Source of the DNA: Prionace glauca
Lineage: Eukaryota; Chordata; Chondrichthyes; Carcharhiniformes; Carcharhinidae
Length of the DNA stretch: 64,000 bases
Reading direction: 5' to 3'
Assembly (NCBI GenBank): GCA_037974335.1
Contig: CM075729.1
Coordinates: forward strand, 99,743,932 to 99,807,931
A program made the translations under genes and the position numbers. Positions within the stretch are counted from its first letter, which is position 1; each line of letters begins with the position of its first letter. The notes beneath the pieces are model-generated. The model ran no database searches and was not told where the DNA came from. It saw only the letters and a program-made list of their open reading frames with translations. This document shows, piece by piece, positions 51,700-63,300 of the stretch.

Positions 51700-53800
51700 A
51701 GTGAAGTGCCCAGTTTCTCTCCAGATCCTCTTTCTCTTCAGATCAGCCTCTGTGGAAACTATTGTAGCCTAAAGATTGGTGACATTATTGAGAATCATGC
51801 CCTGTTCCACTGTCATTTTCTGTGTATGTGAAAAAGCTGGAATAGCTGCTGTGAGACAGGCTCCTCGCCGACATTACCAAGTTCTGTAACATTCCCTGTG
51901 TTTCTTGCTGACTTGACTAAACCTCAGTGAGCTGCTGCCTGCTGACTCTGCCCTCCAGCATCTTTCCCTTCTGCCCGTCTTGCTTGAGGGTCTCCGACTT
52001 TGTTCTGACCTCCTTTACCTTGGATTTCAGACTGGAGAATAGAATAGTTGGAACTCTCCTCAGCAGATGCTGAGTTGGCCTCACATTCTCATTGATTTTT
52101 GGACGATGTTCAGCAGTTAGAGACCTGAGACCTGTGTATTTTTGTAATTTATCAGCATATGTTCACAGTCTAAAGGATTTGGTGCCGTATCAAACTATAT
52201 CAATCTCTTTCTGATATGGGGAAGGTTACCAATCCAAGCTTTTGACATATTTCTGCTGGGATGAGGGTATTCTCCCGAGTGTCTATTGTCTGAAACTGTA
52301 GATCTTCTTTCTTCCCTGTGCATTGGGCTGTCAGTACAGATTGTCCTCTTCCCATCACAGCCTCAACTTTACTTCCAATAGCTTCATTTTCAGGTCACCA
52401 TCTTGAGCAATGTCACATGACTCTGTGAAGCTCATGATGTTGTACATAGCATCCGTGTCTAGCTGAAACTTCACACCCTTTTGCAATCATCATTTGAATT
52501 ACACAAATCCATTTTTTACCCTGAGACTGCGCAATGCCAGCCTGATCTCGGGTCTACAGTCAGAATCGCCATTTAATGTCACCCCAACAACAATCTTTCC
52601 AGGTCTCTTGTCTTCTTTCCAGCAAAACAATTGTGTGCAAAGTGATTCAGCTTCTCGCAGATCCAGCACTGCTTTCCCCACACTGGACATATTTCCTTGT
52701 TTTTCGTGTGGCATCCCCCACAATATTTATGTTTTACAACCTGGCCTTGATCTTTCTGCTAGCCTTTTAATTTGGTCTTCTTTATCTTTGTTGTTCCCTG
52801 TTTGGAAAGCCTAAACTGACTCTCAGTGAATTGCAAAATCTGTCATTCCTCCATTTCTCAATATTATTCAACCGATGATTAGCTACCTCAGAGCTTCTGC
52901 ACATCAATAGTTTTCTTGAGAGTAAGTTTCTCTCCTCTCAGCAGTTCTGCTTACAGCAGAGTCTCGTGTTCCAAAGACAACATAAGCTCTGATGAGATCA
53001 TCCTTCAGTTTTCCAAACTCTGAACACTCAGCAAAACATGCTGATCAATATGTAACTGTGCACAGTTCTGGTCACCCGACTATAGAAGGGATATTATTAA
53101 CCCAGAAAGAGTGCAGAAGAGATTTACTAGGCTGCTTCCGAGGACTTGATAGTTTGAGTCATAACGAGAGGCTGGATAGACTGGAACTAGACTGGATAGG
53201 CTGGATAGACTGGAGCAGCGACAGATCAGCCATGATCTTATTGAATGGCGGGGCAGGCTCGAAGGGCTGGATGGCCTACTCCTGCTCCTATTTCTTATGT
53301 TCTTATGTTCTTATGAACTTTTTTCCCTGGAGTGTAGGAGGCTTAGGGATGATCCTGTAGAGGTCTATAAAATAATGAGGGACACAGATGAGATAGATAA
53401 TCAACATCTTTTCCCATAGAGGAGTCTGAAACTAAAGTCTAAAGGGATGGAGTTTAAGGTGAGTAAAGAGAGGTCACAATGATCTTCCAGATCTCCTAAA
53501 TTTGTGCATCTTATTTTTCTGCTCCTCAGGGTTGTCGAAGTTGCAACAGTTTTTGGCACTCTTTACAGTATTGAAAACTGAGTTTCTATTCTTATTTGTT
53601 CAGGGTTATTGTTCAATTCTGTGGCAAGCTCTGCCATTGAGAGAGAAAGAATTTCCAATTCACCCTCAAATCTCCCTTCATCTCCGTAGGAGCAGACATT
53701 GGAATATTCAAATCCACATTGACTCACCAAGCAGTCAATGCCCTGTACAATGCTGCAAATTGAAATTTTAATGATTCACTGCTGTTCCTTACACCCACCA
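51700..53800 (-). mobile_element. Ty3/gypsy LTR-retrotransposon fossil (gag-pol segment)
   Basis: A broken old LTR-retrotransposon copy in the minus orientation. Recognisable parts in order are a gag region (about 53800-53490 and 53040-52900), a CCHC zinc-knuckle region near 52740-52620 (CWICEKLNHFAHNC), a protease-like region near 52470 (FQLDT), and the start of reverse transcriptase near 52090-51960. No LTRs were identified and most of pol is missing. It carries many breaks and is interrupted by CR1 insertions at 53050-53485. The decay and the nested LINE indicate an old insertion. Confidence 0.68.
53050..53485 (+). mobile_element. CR1 LINE fragment with a second CR1 tail nested in it
   Basis: Outer copy: 'cacagttctggtcacccgac' (QFWSPDYRRD) through 'gcagaagagatttactaggc', resuming at 'cttttttccctggagtgtag' to 'gatggagtttaaggtgagta'. 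Inner copy (about 53205-53318): the 3' UTR 'gacagatcagccatgatctt' to 'atgttcttatgttcttatg', the subfamily of 42425-43160. Both sit within the Ty3/gypsy fossil. Confidence 0.85.
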
Positions 53801-54155
53801 AAATGATGGCACCATAGCACAGTGATTAGCACTGCTGCCTCACAGTGCCAAAGTTCAATTCCGGCCTTGAGTCACTATCTGTGTGGAGTTTGCACTTTCT
53901 CTGTGACTATATGTGTTTCCTCCGGGTGCTCTGGTTTTCCCCCGGTCCAAAGATGTGCAGGTTAGGTGGATTTGCCATGCTAAATTGTCCTTAGTGTCCA
54001 AAGATGTATAGGTTAGGTGGATTGGTCATGGTAAATGAGTGGGGTTAAGGGAAAAGGGTGGAATAGAAATCCTGAGTAAGACTCTGTCAGAGAGTCAGTG
54101 CAGATTTAATGGGCTGAATGGCCTCTTTCTGCACTGCAGGGATTCTCTAATTCTG
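53800..54155 (+). mobile_element. SINE, HE1-like, full length with tRNA-like head
   Basis: The head 'cacagtgattagcactgctg' (A-box-like) and 'aaagttcaattccggcc' (B-box-like) are followed by the whole body and 'cactgcagggattctctaat'. The block 'tccaaagatgtgcaggttag' is partly duplicated (second copy at about 53998). Confidence 0.9.
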
Positions 54156-54544
54156 TTCCAGTTCCACAATTCTGACACCATGTTCCATGTGGCGTGTAAA
54201 GTAATTACTGCCTGAATTATTTATTTACACAAAAATGACATCAGAAGTCACATGAGCCACAATGTACAGTGGTATTTATCCAAATTTTCATCAGCCCAGG
54301 AGAGGGAAAGAGAAGAAAGGCTAAGAAAGAACGACATAGAGAGGATGAGAAATATAGAGAGACAGGCAGAGAGACATATATTTATATATGACATATATTT
54401 ATATATGACTTTTCACATAGTTTCACAGGAGCATTATCATGGTATATCATCATAAATGTGGAATGTAAGCTGTGAGGAGGACATTAATCAATGACCAAGA
54501 GACAGGTTAAGAGACAGGGCGCAATATGAAAAATAGACATGTTT
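54156..54544. other. Unassigned, AT-rich, with short internal repeats
   Basis: A purine-rich stretch (54300-54370, 'agagggaaagagaagaaagg') and a direct repeat of 'gacatatatttatatatgac' near 54370-54410. No gene recognised. Confidence 0.45.
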
Positions 54545-54975
54545 CTAATAGCACTCTTTGTGTCCTGAGGACATCCCAAAACATTTTACATCCAAATACC
54601 TCATTTTAAGGCCTAGTAATTGTTGTAGGAAACGTAGCAACTGATACACACACAGCAAGAGCCCACAAGCAGCAATCTGATAATGACAAGAATTTTTTAA
54701 TGATATTGATTATGGGATAAATATTGGGCAGGCCACAAGGAATAACTTCCCTGTTCTCCTTTGATTGGTGCCATGGAATCTTTAACATTCACCTGAGAGA
54801 GTAAACTGAGGCTTGGTTTAATTTTTCACAGAGATGACAACAAGCTCCAACATTGCAGCACTCCCTCAGTACCACCTGGAGGCTCAGTCTTGATCTTTGT
54901 GTTCAAGTGAGAATTGAGCATAGAATTCTCTGATTCAGAGGTGAGATTTATAACAACTGAGCCACACCTGATTTA
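54545..54975 (-). mobile_element. SINE, third tRNA-derived family
   Basis: The minus strand starts at the tRNA-like head near 54965 ('tggctcagttgttataaatc', 'tcacctctgaatcagagaat') and runs to 'ttaggatgtcc'-type sequence ('gggatgtcctcaggacacaa') near 54570. Blocks such as 'tgggataaatattgggcagg' and 'gtgccatggaatctttaaca' match a widespread shark repeat ending in a tRNA-like unit. A diverged copy. Confidence 0.75.
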
Positions 54976-55300
54976 AGGAAGGTGGCAGATGGAATAAAAT
55001 GTGAGGGATATGAGGTTATTCACCAGTGGAAAGAATAGAATATCAGAAATATTTTTTAAATGTTGATGTTCAGAGAGATTTGGATGTCCTCATACAAAGA
55101 ACACAAAGTTCACATAAAGGCACAGCAAGCAATTAGGAAGGAAAATGATTTTTGTTCACAAGGGGATTAGAGTAAAGAATAAATAAAATTGTCTTTTCAC
55201 AAATGTATAGAGCTTTGGTGAGGTGGCAACTGGAATACTACCATATTTAAGGAAGGATATTCTATCGGAGATAGTTCAACAAAGGTTCATTAGATTGTCC
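54976..55300 (+). mobile_element. CR1 LINE fragment, decayed
   Basis: 'aaggtggcagatggaataaa' (KWQMEFN), 'tgagggatatgaggttattc', 'ttggatgtcctcatacaaag', 'tatagagctttggtgaggtg' and 'caacaaaggttcattagatt' follow the C-terminal ORF order of CR1. Confidence 0.8.
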
Positions 55301-55319
55301 CGACTATCAGAGAGTTGTC

Positions 55320-55625
55320 CTCTGCAACACCAGGGACCTGGGTTCGATTTCCAGCTTGGGTGACTGTCTGTATAGAGTTTGCACTTTGTCGCCATGTCAG
55401 CATGGGTTCCCTCCGGGTGCTCGATTTCCTCCCACAGTTCAAAGATGTGCAGGTCAGGTGTATTGGCCATGATAAATTGCACCTTAATTTTCCGGGATGT
55501 GTAGGTTAAAGGGATTAATGGGGTAAATAAATGGGGTGACAGGGATAGGGCCTGGGTGGGATTATTGTCAGTGCAGACTCAATGGGCCGAATGGCCTCCT
55601 TCTGCACTGTAGAGATTGTATAATT
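55320..55625 (+). mobile_element. SINE, HE1-like, nearly full length
   Basis: 'caccagggacctgggttcga' (B-box region), 'tgtatagagtttgcactttg', 'tgggccgaatggcctccttc' and 'cactgtagagattgtata'. Followed by about 30 bp of a minus-strand SINE head ('aaccactgtgccaccgtgcc'). Confidence 0.9.
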
Positions 55626-55772
55626 TTAACCACTGTGCCACCGTGCCACCCTGGTGGGCTTGACTAGCCTCAGTCTGAGTCCATGTTTCACCCTCTCTTT
55701 CTCGCTCTGGTTCAAAGTCTCTTTCATTCCTCTCTGACTGTGTTTTCTCTTTCTCTGTCTCTCTGTTTCCAG

Positions 55773-55853
55773 GAAATCAGCTGCCTGTCAGTAAAATTAC
55801 CCCACACATTCTGCCTGGTAACAGTGATGTCATGAAGCCTCGAATTGATATTG
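55773..55853 (+). other. Exon-like segment of unknown gene (81 nt)
   Basis: A long pyrimidine tract ('ctctttctctgtctctctgt' then 'ttccag') ends at an AG, followed by 81 nt and a GT ('gttagt'). With phase 1 on both sides it is open and reads NQLPVSKITPHILPGNSDVM then KPRIDI. I do not recognise the protein. Neighbouring exons were not found and the donor is non-ideal. It is not repeat-like, unlike most of this region. Could be an exon of an MHC-linked gene or a chance match. Confidence 0.3.
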
Positions 55854-56738
55854 GTTAGTCCTCAGTCAGCCCCTCCCCCATATTTACTCTCCATGGAAAC
55901 CCCCTGTCACTGGGATGTCACCCTGTCTGGAGGGAGGGGGGGAGGAGGGGGGAGTCAGCCTTTCCCCAATCTGAATTCAACTGAGTTCAGAAGGTCAGGC
56001 TTATTTCTAATGGTTCCAAAGTGTGAGATACCACACTAACCACTGGATCTGTTGTGAACTGAGGGATTGGTGCCAAGATAGGAAAATACCAGAGACAACA
56101 ATTCATTTCTCACCGTTTACAGATGTTATAGTAATACAAAGAACAAAGAACAATACAGCACAGGAAACAGGCCCTTCAGCCCTCCAAGCCTGTGCCGCTC
56201 ATTGGTCCAACTAGACCATTAGTTTGTATCCCTCCATTCCCAGGCTGCTCATGTGACTATCCAGGTAATTTTTAAATGATCCTGGCGTGTCCGCCTCCAC
56301 CACCCTACTTGGCAGTGCATTCCAAGCCCCCACCACCCTCTGCGTAAAAAAACTCCCTCTGACATCGGAGTTATACCTCGCCCCTCTCACCTTGAGCCTG
56401 TGACCCCTCGTGATCGTCACCTCCGACCTGGGAAAAAAACTTCCCACTATTCACCCTATCTGTACCCTTATAATTTTGTACACCTCTATTAGGTCTCCCC
56501 TCGTTCTCCGTCTTTCCAGGGAGAACAACCCCAGCCTACCCAATCTCTCCTCATAGCTAAGACCCTCCATACCAGTTAAACCTTCTCTGCACTCTCTCTA
56601 AAGCCTCCATGTCCTTCTGCTAGTCCAGCAACCAGAACTGGATGCAATACTCCAAATGTGGCCTAACCAGTGTTCTATACAGCTGCAACATCAGACTCCA
56701 GCTTTTATACTCTATACCCCATCCTATAAAGGCAAGCA

Positions 56739-56780
56739 GGGCCGAAGGGCCTGTTCTGCGCTGTAATGTTCTATGTTCTA
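56739..56780 (+). mobile_element. 42-bp CR1 3' tip inserted in another CR1
   Basis: 'gggccgaagggcctgttctg', 'cgctgtaatgttctatgttc', 'ta' is the extreme 3' end of the 28.8/40.0-kb CR1 subfamily. It lies in opposite orientation within the host CR1 between 'aaggcaagca' and 'taccacatgc', which are contiguous in related copies. Confidence 0.85.
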
Positions 56781-57157
56781 TACCACATGCCTTCTTCACC
56801 GCCTTCTCCACCTGTACTGTCATCTTCATGGATTTGTGAACTTGTACACCTAGGTGTTTCTATATTCTTGATGGCTCTGCCATTTATTGTATAGCTCACC
56901 CCTACATTAGTTCTTCCAAAATGCATCACCTCGCATTTATCTGGATTAAATTCCATCTGCCATTTCTTTGCCCAAATTTTCCAGCCTATCGATATCCTGC
57001 TGTATTGTTCGACAATGTTCATAGCTATCCACAAGTCCAGCCATCTTCGTGTCAACCGCAACTTGCTGATAACACCAGTTACACCTTCTTCCAGATCATT
57101 TATATAAATCACAAATAGCAGAGGTCTCGGTACAGAGCCCTGTGGAACACCACTGGT

Positions 57158-57257
57158 AAGAAGTCTGACAACACCAGGTTTAAGTCCAACCGATTTATTT
57201 GATAGTAAACTCGCAAGCTTTTGGGGTTTGCCCCTTCGTCAGGTGAATGAACATCAT
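57158..57257 (-). mobile_element. Penelope-like fragment with 13-bp target duplication
   Basis: 'aagaagtctgacaacaccag', 'gatttatttgatagtaaact' and 'cttcgtcaggtgaatgaaca' are the reversed 3' end. Flanked by exact gaacaccactggt at 57145-57157 and 57258-57270. Single-orientation copy of only 100 bp. Confidence 0.9.
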
Positions 57258-57321
57258 GAACACCACTGGTCACAGACCTCCAGCCGAAAAAAGAGCCTTC
57301 GACTGCTACCCTCTGTAATGT

Positions 57322-60300
57322 CTAATAGGGGCAGTGGGAAAAGGTTAAAGTGCAACAGGTGAAAGGCAGTGCGACTGGGAGAGGGTTAAAGTGCAGCAGG
57401 TCAGGGGCAGTGGGACTGGGAGAGGGTTAAAGTGCAGCAGTTCAGGGGCAGTGGGACTGGGAGAGGGTTAAACAAACAAAAAACAACCCAGCACGGGAAA
57501 CAGGCCCTTCGGCCCAACGAGCCCGCGCCGCCACATCACCCTACACCTATTCTACCCTGCATATCTATGAATGGAACCCGACTCAGTCAGATTCAGGGAA
57601 GAAATAGTGTCAATTTGGTAATCTTTGGGGTGTGGGAGGAAACCGGAGCGCCCGGAGGAAACCCACGCAACCACAGGGAGAATGCGCAAACTCCCACAGA
57701 CACAGGCCCAAATCCATGTGCCTGCACAGCCAGCAGTGCTAGTCACTGAGCTGTTGCGGCGCCCATCCACCGGTCCAGGATCAAGCACACACACCGACAT
57801 GAAATACTAGGCCACTCCTGGAACTTCCAAGAGCAGCCCAGGCACGACCCGCCGTGTGAATGCCCCTCGGTTGACACGAGGTGGACCTCCATCTGTGGAA
57901 TAAAGACAAAAATATTAATCTTACAGCCTGCCTTTCCGGTGTCTCCTGAGGTTTAACCCTATTTAATAGCCCCTACCATATCCCTCCATTCTCATTTCAC
58001 TCATGTGCCTATCTAACTGCATCTTAAACGAGTCCAATGTTCCTGCCTCCACCACCCTACTCGGTATCGCGTTCCAGACCCCCACAACTCTCTGCGTAAA
58101 GAACCTTCTTCTCACCTCCAAATTATACCTCTCCCCCCTCACCCTTAAATGATGACCTCTCGTGTTCATACCCAGTCTAGGGAGCAGTCTCTCACTATTA
58201 ATTCTATCCATTCCCTTCATTATCTTATATACTTCTATCATGTCCCCTCTCAATCTCCGTCTTTCCAAGGAAAATAGTCCCAGTTTCTTCAACCTCTCCT
58301 CGTAACCCAGTCCCCCCATGCCAGGCAACATCCTGGTAAACCTCCTCTGCACCCTTTCCAGAGACTCTACGTCCTTCCGGTAGTAAGGTGACCAGAACTG
58401 GACGCAGTACTCCAAATGCGGTCTAACCAACTAAAGTGCAGTAGGTCAGGGGCAGTGGAACTGGGAGAGGGTTAAAGTGCAGCAGGTCAGAGGCAGTGGG
58501 ACTGGGACAGGGTTAAAGTGCAGCAGGTCAGAGGCAGTGAGACTGGGAGAGGGTTAAAGTGCAGCAGGTCAGGGGCAGTGGGACTGGGAGAGGGTTAAAG
58601 TGCAGCAGGTCAGGGACAGTGGAACTGGGAGAGGGTTAAAGTGCATCAGGTCAGGGGCAGTGGGACTGGGAGAGGGTTAAAGTGCAGCAGGTCAGGGACA
58701 GTGGGACTGGGAGAGGGTTAAAGTGCAGCAGCCAGGGGCAATGGGACTGGGAGAGGGTTAAAGTGCAGCAGGTCAGGGGGCAGTGGGACTGGGAGAGGGT
58801 TAAAGTGTAGCAGGTCAGGGACAGTGGGACTGGGAGAGGGTCAAAGTGCAGCAGGTCAGGGGCAGTGGGACTGGGAGAGGGTTAAAGTGCAGCAGGTCAG
58901 GGACAGTGGGACTGGGAGAGGGTCAAAGTGCAGCAGGTCAGGGGGCAGTGGGACTGGGAGAGGGTTAAAGTGTAGCAGGTCAGGAACAGTGGGACTGGGA
59001 GAGGGTCAAAGTGCAGCAGGTCAGGGACAGTGGGACTGGGAGAGGGTTAAAGTGCAGCAGGTCAGGGGCAGTGGGACTGGGAGAGGGTTAAAGTGCAGCA
59101 GGTCAGGGACAGTGGGACTGGGAGAGGGTTAAAGTGCAGCAGGTCAGAGGCAATGGGACTCGGAGAGGGTTAAAGTGCAGCAGGTCAGAGGCAGTGAGAC
59201 TGGGAGAGGGTTAAAGTGCAGCAGGTCAGGGGCAGTGGGACTGCGAGAGGGTTAAAGTGCAGCAGGTCAGAGGCAGTGGGACTGGGAGAGGGTTAAAGTG
59301 CAGCAGGTCAGGGGCAATGGGACTGGGAGAGGGTTAAAGTGCAGCAGGTCAGGGACAGTGGGACTGGGAGAGGGTTAAAGTGCAGCAGGTCAGGGGGCAG
59401 TGGGACTGGGAGAGGGTTAAAGTGCAGCAGGTCAGGGACAGTGGGACTGGGAGAGGGTTAAAGTGCAGCAGGTCAGGGACAGTGGGACTGGGAGAGGGTT
59501 AAAGTGCAGCAGGTCAGGGGCAGTGAGACTGGGAGAGGGTTAAAGTGCAGCAGGTCAGGGGCAGTGGGACTGGGAGAGGGTTAAAGTGCAGCAGGTCAGG
59601 GGCAGTGGAACTGGGAGAGGGTTAAAGTGCAGCAAGTCAGGGACAGTGGGACTGGGAGAGGGTTAAAGTGCAGCAGGTCAGGGGCAGTGGGACTGGGAGA
59701 GGGTTAAAGTGCAGCAGGTCAGGGACAGTGGGACTGGGACAGGGTTAAAGTGCAGCAGGTCAGGGACAGTGGGACTGGGAGAGGGTTAAAGTGCAGCAGG
59801 TCAGGGGCAGTGGGACTGGGAGAGGGTTAAAGTGCAGCAGGTCAGGGGCAGTGGGACTGGGAGAGGGTTAAAGTGCAGCAGGTCAGGGGGCAGTGGGACT
59901 GGGAGAGGGTTAAAGTGCAGCAGGTCAGGGACAGTGGGACTGGGAGAGGGTTAAAGTGCAGCAGGTCAGAGGCAGTGAGACTGGGAGAGGGTTAAAGTGC
60001 AGCAGGTCAGGGGCAGTGGGACTGGGAGAGGGTTAAAGTGCAGCAGGTCAGGGGCAGTGGGACTGGGAGAGGGTTAAAGTGCAGCAGGTCAGAGGCAATG
60101 GGACTGGGAGAGGGTTAAAGTGCAGCAGGTCAGAGGCAGTGAGACTGGGAAAGGATTAAAGTGCAGCAAGTCAGGGGCAGTGGGACTGGGAGAGGGTTAA
60201 AGTGCAGCAGGTCAGAGGCAATGGGACTGGGAGAGGGTTAAAGTGCAACAGGTCAGGTGCAGTGGGACTGGGAGAGGGTTAAAGTGCAGCAGGTCAGAGG

Positions 60301-63300
60301 CAATGGGACTGGGAGAGGGTTAAAGTGCAACAGGTCAGGGACAGTGGGACTGGGAGAGGGTTAAAGTGCAGCAGGTCAGGGGCAGTGGGACTGGGAGAGG
60401 CTTAAAGTGCAGCTGGTCAGGGACAGTGGGACTGGGAGAGGGTTAAAGTGCAGCAGGTCAGGGGGCAGTGGGACTGGGAGAGGGTTAAAGTGCAGCAGGT
60501 CAGGGACAGTGGGACTGGGAGAGGGTTAAAGTGCAGCAGGTCAGGGGCAGTGGGACTGGGAGAGGGTTAAAGTGCAGCAGGTCAGGGGGCAGTGGGACTG
60601 GGAGAGGGTTAAAGTGCAGCAGGTCAGGGACAGTGGGACTGGGAGAGGGTTAAAGTGCAGCAGGTCAGAGGCAGTGAGACTGGGAGAGGGTTAAAGTGCA
60701 GCAGGTCAGGGGCAGTGGGACTGGGAGAGGGTTAAAGTGCAGCAGGTCAGGGGCAGTGGGACTGGGAGAGGGTTAAAGTGCAGCAGGTCAGAGGCAATGG
60801 GACTGGGAGAGGGTTAAAGTGCAACAGGTCAGGTGCAGTGGGACTGGGAGAGGGTTAAAGTGCAGCAGGTCAGAGGCAATGGGACTGGGAGAGGGTTAAA
60901 GTGCAACAGGTCAGGGACAGTGGGACTGGGAGAGGGTTAAAGTGCAGCAGGTCAGGGGCAGTGGGACTGGGAGAGGGTTAAAGTGCAGCTGGTCAGGGAC
61001 AGTGGGACTGGGAGAGGGTTAAAGTGCAGCAGGTCAGGGGGCAGTGGGACTGGGAGAGGGTTAAAGTGCAGCAGGTCAGGGGCAATGGGACTGGGAGAGG
61101 GTTAAAGTGCAGCAGTTCAGGGGCAGTGGGACTGGGAGAGTGTTAAAGTGCAGCAGGTCAGGGGCAGTGGAACTGGGAGAGAGTTAAAGTGCAGCAGGTC
61201 AGAGGCAGTGAGACTGGGAGAGGGTTAAAGTGCAGCAGGTCAGGGGGCAGTGGGACTGGGAGAAGGTTAAAGTGCAGCAGGTCAGGGGCGGTGAGACTGG
61301 GAGAGGGTTAAAGTGCAGCAGGTCAGGGGCAGTGAGACTGGGAGAGGGTTAAAGTGCAGCAGGTCAGGGACAGTGGGACTGGGAGAGGGTTAAAGTGCAG
61401 CAGGTCAGGGACAGTGGGACTGGGAGAGGGTTAACGTGCAGCAGGTCAGGGGCAATGGGACTGGGAGAGGGTTAAAGTGCAGCAGGTCAGGGACAGTGGG
61501 ACTGGGAGAGGGTTAAAGTGCAGCAGGTCAGGGGGCAGTGGGACTGGGAGAGGGTCAAAGTGCAGCAGGTCAGGGGCAATGGGACTGGGAGAGGGTTAAA
61601 GTGCAGCAGGTCAGGGGCAGTGGGACTGGGAGAGTGTTAAAGTGCAGCAGGTCAGGGGCAGTGGGACTGGGAGAGGGTTAAAGTGCAGCAGGTCAGGGAC
61701 AGTGGGACTGGGAGAGGGTTAAAGTGCAGCAGGTCAGGGGCAATGGGACTGGGAGAGGGTTAAAGTGCAGCAGGTCAGGGGCAGTGGAACTGGGAGAGGG
61801 TTAAAGTGCAGCAGGTCAGGGGCAATGGGACTGGGAGAGGGTTAAAGTGCAGCAGGTCAGGGGCGGTGAGACTGGGAGAGGGTTAAAGTGCAGCAGGTCA
61901 GGGGCAGTGGGACTGGGAGAGGGTTAAAGTGCAGCAGGTCAGGGACAGTGGGACTGGGAGAGGGTTAAAGTGCAGCAGGTCAGGGGCAATGGGACTGGGA
62001 GAGGGTTAAAGTGCAGCAGGTCAGGGGCAGTGGAACTGGGAGAGGGTAAAAGTGCAGCAGGTCAGGGGCAATGGGACTGGGAGAGGGTTAAAGTGCAGCA
62101 GGTCAGGGGCAGTGGGACTGGGAGAGGGTTAAAGTGCAGCAGGTCAGGGACAGTGGGACTGGGAGAGGGTTAAAGTGCAGCAGGTCAGAGGCAATGGGAC
62201 TGGGAGAGGGTTAAAGTGCAGCAGGTCAGAGGCAGTGAGACTGGGAGAGGGTTAAAATGCAGCAGGTCAGGGGCAATGGGACTGGGAGAGGGTTAAAGTG
62301 CAGCAGGTCAGGGGCAGTGGGACTGGGAGAGGGTTAAAGTGCAGCAGGTCAGAGGCAGTGAGACTGGGAGAGGGTTAAAGTGCAACAGGTCAGAGGCAGT
62401 GGGACTGGGAGAGGGTTAAAGTGCAGCAGGTCAGGGGCAGTGGGACTGGGAGAGGGTTAAAGTGCAGCAGGTCAGGGACAGTGAGACTGGGAGAGGGTTA
62501 AAGTGCAGCAGGTCAGGGGCAGTGGGACTGGGAGAGGGTTAAAGTGCAGCAGGTCAGGGACAGTGAGACTGGGAGAGGGTTAAAGTGCAGCAGGTCAGAG
62601 GCAGTGAGACTGGGAGAGGGTTAAAGTGCAGCAGGTCAGGGGCAGTGGGACTGGGAGAGGGTTAAAGTGCAGCAGGTCAGAGGCAATGGGACTGGGAGAG
62701 GGTTAAAGTGCAGCCGGTCAGGGGCAGTGGGACTGGGAGAGGGTTAAAGTGCAGCAGGTCAGGGGCAGTGGGACTGGGAGAGGGTTAAAGTGCAGCAGGT
62801 CAGGGGCAGTGGGACTGGGAGAGGGTTAAAGTGCAGCAGGTCAGAGGCAGTGAGACTGGGAGAGGGTTAAAGTGCAGCAGGTCAGGGGCAGTGGGACTGG
62901 GAGAGGGTTAAAGTGCAGCAGGTCAGAGGCAATGGGACTGGGAGAGGGTTAAAGTGCAACAGGCCGGAGGCAATGGGACTGGGAGAGGGTTAAAGTGCAA
63001 CAGGTCAGGGACAGTGGGACTGGGAGAGGGTTAAAGTGCAGCAGGTCAGGGGCAGTGGGACTGGGAGAGGGTTAAAGTGCAGCTGGTCAGGGACAGTGGG
63101 ACTGGGAGAGGGTTAAAGTGCAGCAGGTCAGGGGGCAGTGGGACTGGGAGAGGGTTAAAGTGCAGCAGGTCAGGGACAGTGGGACTGGGAGAGGGTTAAA
63201 GTGCAGCAGGTCAGGGGCAGTGGGACTGGGAGAGGGTTAAAGTGCAGCAGGTCAGGGACAGTGGGACTGGGAGAGGGTTAAAGTGCAGCAGGTCAGAGGC

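Larger units (their letters stand above)
56136..57320 (-). mobile_element. CR1-superfamily LINE, 5'-truncated, with two small insertions
   Basis: 3' end at 'aaagaacaaagaacaataca', then the C-terminal ORF (RGHRLKVRGARYNSDVRGSF), [17 protein letters not shown] near 56690, [17 protein letters not shown] near 56930 and the RT core near 57100-57130. It is interrupted by a 42-bp CR1 tail (56739-56780) and a Penelope-like piece (57158-57257). The 5' truncation abuts the 41-bp minisatellite. Confidence 0.88.

Noticed and set aside
53489-53771. Plus-strand 89-codon frame near 53502 as a host exon
   Set aside because: The minus strand of this segment reads as part of the Ty3/gypsy fossil, and no plus-strand domain is seen.
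58824-59132. Open frame of 102 codons with a repeating Gly/Gln/Ser-rich peptide
   Set aside because: Lies wholly in the 41-bp minisatellite. It is open only because the usual TTAA is TCAA in some units. The same applies to 61970-62173.
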